Shown: piece after piece, positions 57,960 through 64,000 of the stretch | Position numbering within the stretch: the first letter of the stretch is position 1 | How the letters are laid out: every line of letters begins with the position of its first letter | NCBI RefSeq assembly: GCF_954871325.1 | Contig: NC_088775.1 | Span: 30,295,561 to 30,359,560, forward strand | Direction: 5' to 3' | Source of the DNA: Gordionus sp. m RMFG-2023 | Taxonomy: Eukaryota > Nematomorpha > Gordioida > Chordodea > Parachordodidae | Length of the DNA stretch: 64,000 nucleotides | The notes under the pieces: generated by a model | Told to the model about the DNA's origin: nothing | What the model saw: only the letters and a program-made list of their open reading frames with translations | The model's database searches: none | Translations under genes and position numbers: made by a program

Positions 57960-58145
57960 ATCCGTATTTGGGAAAAAATTATCAAAATTTTTATGGATTG
58001 GACTGGACTCGGAAAATATTCCTCAAAATATAGACTTGGATCTTGCTTGGGAAAATCCTTTAAAAACCATTATGGGCTGTGCTAGGAAAAAATTTTCAAA
58101 ATTATTATGGGTTTAGCTGGGCTTGAGAAATTTTTTTTTTTAAAT
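57960..58145 (+). repeat. Diverged copy of the 'gggcttgg' subterminal repeats
   Basis: Phrases such as gggaaaaaattatcaaaat, gactggactcgg and gggtttagctgggcttgag repeat about every 45-50 bp, like the 3' part of the Helitron-like family at 4620-4860. No hairpin end is seen. Confidence 0.55.
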
Positions 58146-59600
58146 TATAAGGTTAGGGACCCTTGGAATTTTTTTCTAAATTTGTGACCTAGCAAATCGC
58201 GATTCATCTCATATTAATATTTTGAATGTATAGATAAAGATGTCATATTTTTTATCTAGTATAAAATAATGCGATAAAATGAATTAGTTATTTTACAAAT
58301 AAAAATCTCGCTGTCAATCAAAAATTTGATGATATGAGAATAATATATTTTAAAAATTATAGCTTTTCAAATTTTTTAAATATGTTAAAATTTTATCAAG
58401 GGTAATTTTTTTTTCTTGTTTTTTTTTAAATATCGATCGATAAGGCCTTTTTCAATTTATAGTCAACAGTTGTTATTATTTTTTTTTTGAAATTTATAAA
58501 ATATTTTTTTAAAAAGAATTTCAAAAATATATTTATAGTTTTATATTTAAAACCTCAAATCATCGAAGTAATTTGACTATAATAAACATTACATTTATTA
58601 AAATAGTGCAGAGCAGATCCGGGTCAAATGAATTTATGCCGAGCCAAAATAAAAAATCTGAGCTGTTCATAATATTTTGCATAGTATCAAAGACACTAGG
58701 TATTCGATTCGTTTATTTTATAAATATTGCTTTGTTTAATTATCACTAAACCTGGGTTCAGGATAAGTTTATAAGATTATACATTATATTTAATTTTGAA
58801 ATTTTTTAGGTGTTGATATGAACTTTAACTATTACAGGGAAAAGAAAATAGAAAAGAAACCACATAATATACATACAAACATTGATATATAATGTTGATC
58901 CAAGGTAGAATTAATAATTTTTCAAATATATTTTAAATTACATAAAATATAATTTACAGGCATAATTTAAAAAAAGATTTTAGTATAATTCTTAGAAAAT
59001 ATTTAACCTCACTAAATATATTAAGGTTTAGGAATAAATTCTTTAAGGCTTTGGCTATGTTAAATTTTTATAGAAATAATGTAGTTTTTAATATTTTTCC
59101 TTTCAAATTATAGTTCGTAGTGATATTTTATAGATTATGGCTAAAGTTTTATTTAGATTTTTTTAGGGTAAAATGATATTTACAGGTTTATATTAACTTA
59201 ATTACAAAAGTCTTCTTCCCGACTACGCCTAAAAATAATTAAATCTATATTTATCTAAGGTAAATTCAATATAATATTAATAAGGATTTTAAGATATATA
59301 TATAATATAATTAAGATGTTATATCTTAGAATGAAATTGATCTGTTAATCTCATATATAAAAAGATATTTTATTTATCTTTTAATTTCTTGAACATAATT
59401 TTTAATTCTGTTAATTTTATTCTATATAAAATTATTAATAATTTTTATCATAATCCTGATATGGGGGCATTAAATAATTTCGCGATCATTGTTATTTTAA
59501 TGGAGGAATATTGGAGGCGGTTATTATCAATTTCTTCTTCAATATGGAATATAGTAGGAAATACTAAATGTAATTTATAAATGCTAAGCTTGAGATATAC
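58146..59600. other. A+T-rich, no gene recognised
   Basis: The only frame above 60 codons (59389-59580) has no motif or repeat partner that I recognise. Confidence 0.5.
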
Positions 59601-59629
59601 ACAAAATCATAAATATCCTTTTATTAAAT

Positions 59630-62600
59630 TCTTATTAGCATGAAGAAATACATATAAATCTATTTTAAAATGGGTTAAGTTCTAATTAGATGTTTTTGAC
59701 AAATACATTTTGTCAGGTCTACGTGAAAATAATGGTAAGAAAAAAAATTCAAAATTAAATTATATCATGAAAAATGTTGGTCATAACGTGCCAAATTCTA
59801 ATATTCTAACAATTTGAAAATAACTCAAGACTTATTTTCTGAAATATACAATAATCCCTATATTCGAATGCATATATTATTGCAGTTGGATTTTTTTATT
59901 GGAGATATTCTTTATCATATTATTTTACAATGCAATCATTAATCATATATCTCGATTCCACATCATTTATTATCTATTTTAATCTCTTCCATATTCCGAA
60001 ACATTACATTTGGAAGCATGCGGGGTTTATAAAAGGAGTTCGAAAGCTGATAAAGTTTAAAATGTTGCAGTTCGTTTATTATCCATATATTCATTGGTTA
60101 TAATTAGCATCTTAATTTATTTGATGGGCGAAATTTTGTAGGTGTAATGTATAGTTGCTACGCTTTAATAAACATCTTTCTATATTCGATGTTCATAAAA
60201 TTCAAAAATGGATCACTTTATTATTATTATTAAATTCTTATTACCATGAAGAAATATTTTAAAATGGGTTAAGTTCTAATTAGATGTTTTTGACAAATAC
60301 ATTTTGTCAGGTCTACGTGAAAATAATGGTAAGAAAAAAAATTCAAAATTAAATTATATCATGAAAAATGTTGGTCATAACGTGCCAAATTCTAATATTC
60401 TAACAATTTGAAAATAACTCAAGACTTATTTTCTGAAATATACAATAATCCCTATATTCGAATGCATATATTATTGCAGTTGGATTTTTTTATTGGAGAT
60501 ATTCTTTATCATATTATTTTACAATGCAATCATTAATCATATATCTCGATTCCACATCATTTATTATCTATTTTAATCTCTTCCATATTTCGAAACATTA
60601 CATTTGGAAGCATGCGTGGTTTATAAAAGGAGTTCGAAATCTGATAAAGTTTAAAATGTTGCAGTTCGTTTATTATCCATATATTCATTGGTTATAATTA
60701 GCATCTTAATTTATTTGATCGGCGAAATTTTGTAGGTGTAATGTATAGTTGCTACGCTTTAATAAACATCTTTCTATATTCGATGTTCATAAAATTCAAA
60801 AATGGATCACTTTATTATTAATATTAAATTCTTATTACCATGAAGAAATATTTTAAAATGGGTTAAGTTCTAATTAGATGTTTTTGACAAATACATTTTG
60901 TCAGGTCTCCGTGAAAATAATGGTAAGAAAAAAAATTCAAAATTAAATTATATCATGAAAAATGTTGGTCATAACGTGCCAAATTCTAATATTCTAACAA
61001 TTTGAAAATAACTCAAGACTTATTTTCTGAAATATACAATAATCCCTATATTCGAATGCATATATTATTGCAGTTGGATTTTTTTATTGGAGATATTCTT
61101 TATCATATTATTTTACAATGCAATCATTAATCATATATCTCGATTCCACATCATTTATTATCTATTTTAATCTCTTCCATATTTCGAAACATTACATTTG
61201 GAAGCATGCGTGGTTTATAAAAGGAGTTCGAAATCTGATAAAGTTTAAAATGTTGCAGTTCGTTTATTATCCATATATTCATTGGTTATAATTAGCATCT
61301 TAATTTATTTGATCGGCGAAATTTTGTAGGTGTAATGTATAGTCGCTTTAATAAACATCTTTCTATATTCGATGTTCATAAAATTCAAAAATGGATCACT
61401 TTATTATTAATATTAAATTCTTATTACCATGAAGAAATATTTTAAAATGGGTTAAGTTCTAATTAGATGTTTTTGACAAATACATTTTGTCAGGTCTCCG
61501 TGAAAATAATGGTAAGAAAAAAAATTCAAAATTAAATTATATCATGAAAAATGTTGGTCATAACGTGCCAAATTCTAATATTCTAACAATTTGAAAATAA
61601 CTCAAGACTTATTTTCTGAAATATACAATAATCCCTATATTCGAATGCATATATTATTGCAGTTGGATTTTTTTATTGGAGATATTCTTTATCATATTAT
61701 TTTACAATGCAATCATTAATCATAGATTCCACATCATTTATTATCTATTTTAATCTCTTCCATATTCCGAAACATTACATTTGGAAGCATGCGTGGTTTA
61801 TAAAAGGAGTTCGAAATCTGATAAAGTTTAAAATGTTGCAGTTCGTTTATTATCCATATATTCATTGGTTATAATTAGCATCTTAATTTATTTGATCGGC
61901 GAAATTTTATAGATGTAATGTATATTTGCTACGCTTTAATAAACATCTTTCTATATTCGATGTTCATAAAATTCAAAAATGGATCACTTTATTATTAATA
62001 TTAAATTCTTATTACCATGAAGAAATATTTTAAAATGGGTTAAGTTCTAATTAGATGTTTTTGACAAATACATTTTGTCAGGTCTCCGTGAAAATAATGG
62101 TAAGAAAAAAAATTCAAAATTAAATTATATCATGAAAAATGTTGGTCATAACGTGCCAAATTCTAATATTCTAACAATTTGAAAATAACTCAAGACTTAT
62201 TTTCTGAAATATACAATAATCCCTATATTCGAATGCATATATTATTGCAGTTGGATTTTTTTATTGGAGATATTCTTTATCATATTATTTTACAATGCAA
62301 TCATTAATCATATATCTCGATTCCACATCATTTATTATCTATTTTAATCTCTTCCATATTTCGAAACATTACATTTGGAAGCATGCGTGGTTTATAAAAG
62401 GAGTTCGAAATCTGATAAAGTTTAAAATGTTGCAGTTCGTTTATTATCCATATATTCATTGGTTATAATTAGCATCTTAATTTATTTGATCGGCGAAATT
62501 TTGTAGGTGTAATGTATAGTTGCTACGCTTTAATAAACATCTTTCTATATTCGATGTTCATAAAATTCAAAAATGGATCACTTTATTATTATTATTAAAT

Positions 62601-64000
62601 TCTTATTACCATGAAGAAATATTTTAAAATGGGTTAAGTTCTAATTAGATGTTTTTGACAAATACATTTTGTCAGGTCTCCGTGAAAATAATGGTAAGAA
62701 AAAAAATTCAAAATTAAATTATATCATGAAAAATGTTGGTCATAACGTGCCAAATTCTAATATTCTAACAATTTGAAAATAACTCAAGACTTATTTTCTG
62801 AAATATACAATAATCCCTATATTCGAATGCATATATTATTGCAGTTGGATTTTTTTATTGGAGATATTCTTTATCATATTATTTTACAATGCAATCATTA
62901 ATCATATATCTCGATTCCACATCATTTATTATCTATTTTAATCTCTTCCATATTTCGAAACATTACATTTGGAAGCATGCGTGGTTTATAAAAGGAGTTC
63001 GAAATCTGATAAAGTTTAAAATGTTGCAGTTCGTTTATTATCCATATATTCATTGGTTATAATTAGCATCTTAATTTATTTGATCGGCGAAATTTTGTAG
63101 GTGTAATGTATAGTTGCTACGCTTTAATAAACATCTTTCTATATTCGATGTTCATAAAATTCAAAAATGGATCACTTTATTATTATTATTAAATTCTTAT
63201 TACCATGAAGAAATATTTTAAAATGGGTTAAGTTCTAATTAGATGTTTTTGACAAATACATTTTGTCAGGTCTCCGTGAAAATAATGGTAAGAAAAAAAA
63301 TTCAAAATTAAATTATATCATGAAAAATGTTGGTCATAACGTGCCAAATTCTAATATTCTAACAATTTGAAAATAACTCAAGACTTATTTTCTGAAATAT
63401 ACAATAATCCCTATATTCGAATGCATATATTATTGCAGTTGGATTTTTTTATTGGAGATATTCTTTATCATATTATTTTACAATGCAATCATTAATCATA
63501 TATCTCGATTCCACATCATTTATTATCTATTTTAATCTCTTCCATATTTCGAAACATTACATTTGGAAGCATGCGTGGTTTATAAAAGGAGTTCGAAATC
63601 TGATAAAGTTTAAAATGTTGCAGTTCGTTTATTATCCATATATTCATTGGTTATAATTAGCATCTTAATTTATTTGATCGGCGAAATTTTGTAGGTGTAA
63701 TGTATAGTTGCTACGCTTTAATAAACATCTTTCTATATTCGATGTTCATAAAATTCAAAAATGGATCACTTTATTATTAATATTAAATTCTTATTACCAT
63801 GAAGAAATATTTTAAAATGGGTTAAGTTCTAATTAGATGTTTTTGACAAATACATTTTGTCAGGTCTCCGTGAAAATAATGGTAAGAAAAAAAATTCAAA
63901 ATTAAATTATATCATGAAAAATGTTGGTCATAACGTGCCAAATTCTAATATTCTAACAATTTGAAAATAACTCAAGACTTATTTTCTGAAATATACAATA
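59630..64000. repeat. Tandem array of about 594-bp units, over seven copies, leaving the window
   Basis: The landmark gtcaggtct occurs at 59712, 60306, 60900, 61489, 62077, 62671, 63265 and 63859. Spacing is 594, 594, 589, 588, 594, 594 and 594. The two short spacings come from small deletions (near 61345 and 61722). Units are nearly identical; the first is the most divergent at its left edge. Each unit contains a gacaaa / tttgtc hairpin followed by a gtaag, and a TATA-like tttataaaag. No open frame. Confidence 0.95.

Noticed and set aside
59389-59580. 63-residue frame as a small gene
   Set aside because: No motif, no repeat partner and no clear start context; open frames of this size are expected here by chance.
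59630-64000. snRNA or 5S rRNA tandem genes
   Set aside because: No U1, U2, U4, U5, U6 or 5S core sequences were found in the 594-bp unit.

Overview
This window is strongly A+T-rich eukaryotic DNA (about three quarters A+T by eye) built almost entirely of transposable elements and tandem repeats. I recognise no ordinary host gene in it. A TTAGGG-type telomere motif (at 55.92 kb), an RTE-type LINE, hAT, MULE, Helitron-like and DIRS-like elements and a Ty3/Gypsy element together suggest an invertebrate animal or a relative. The sequence alone does not let me name the organism. The density of nested insertions and satellites looks like heterochromatin.

0-15 kb: short tandem repeats (0.2-0.8 kb); a non-autonomous Helitron-like element (copy C, 1508-4874) carrying a 577-bp MITE; copies of a short repeat (R2); a hAT element (hAT-1 copy A, 6161-10971, 8-bp target duplication gccatgac) into which a second hAT (hAT-2, 7445-9191) has inserted; a decayed third hAT (10982-about 12250); a DIRS-like scrap; minisatellites; and a fold-back repeat (14.06-14.84 kb).

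15-34 kb: one hAT-1 copy (copy B, 15086-34297, target duplication tctatgac) that is 19.2 kb long because other elements lie inside it. A reverse-oriented Helitron-like copy (D, 19052-34126) sits in the hAT. It contains a Ty3/Gypsy element (21803-30614, duplication cctag) and an RTE LINE (30978-34116, duplication ataatata). The Gypsy element in turn contains a second, gag-only LTR element (26161-29030). The LINE begins with a tRNA-like Pol III promoter at its first base.

34-44 kb: a second LINE on the minus strand, interrupted by a 1.95-kb DNA transposon with about 450-bp inverted repeats and by a 489-bp solo-LTR-like insertion; then a GC-richer DIRS-like fossil (39.1-41.8 kb) and tandem repeats.

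44.5-49.6 kb: a 5.1-kb satellite of about 41-bp monomers with higher-order structure. 51.5-54.8 kb: the only large intact reading frame, a PHD finger-OTU-MULE transposase protein of the kind from which vertebrate vertnin appears to derive. 55.5-58.1 kb: inverted repeats, a small TIR element carrying telomere-like repeats, and a 14-bp minisatellite. 59.6-64.0 kb: a nearly homogeneous array of about 594-bp units running off the end of the window.

All coordinates and repeat lengths were read by eye. Family assignments rest on motif recognition, without database searches.
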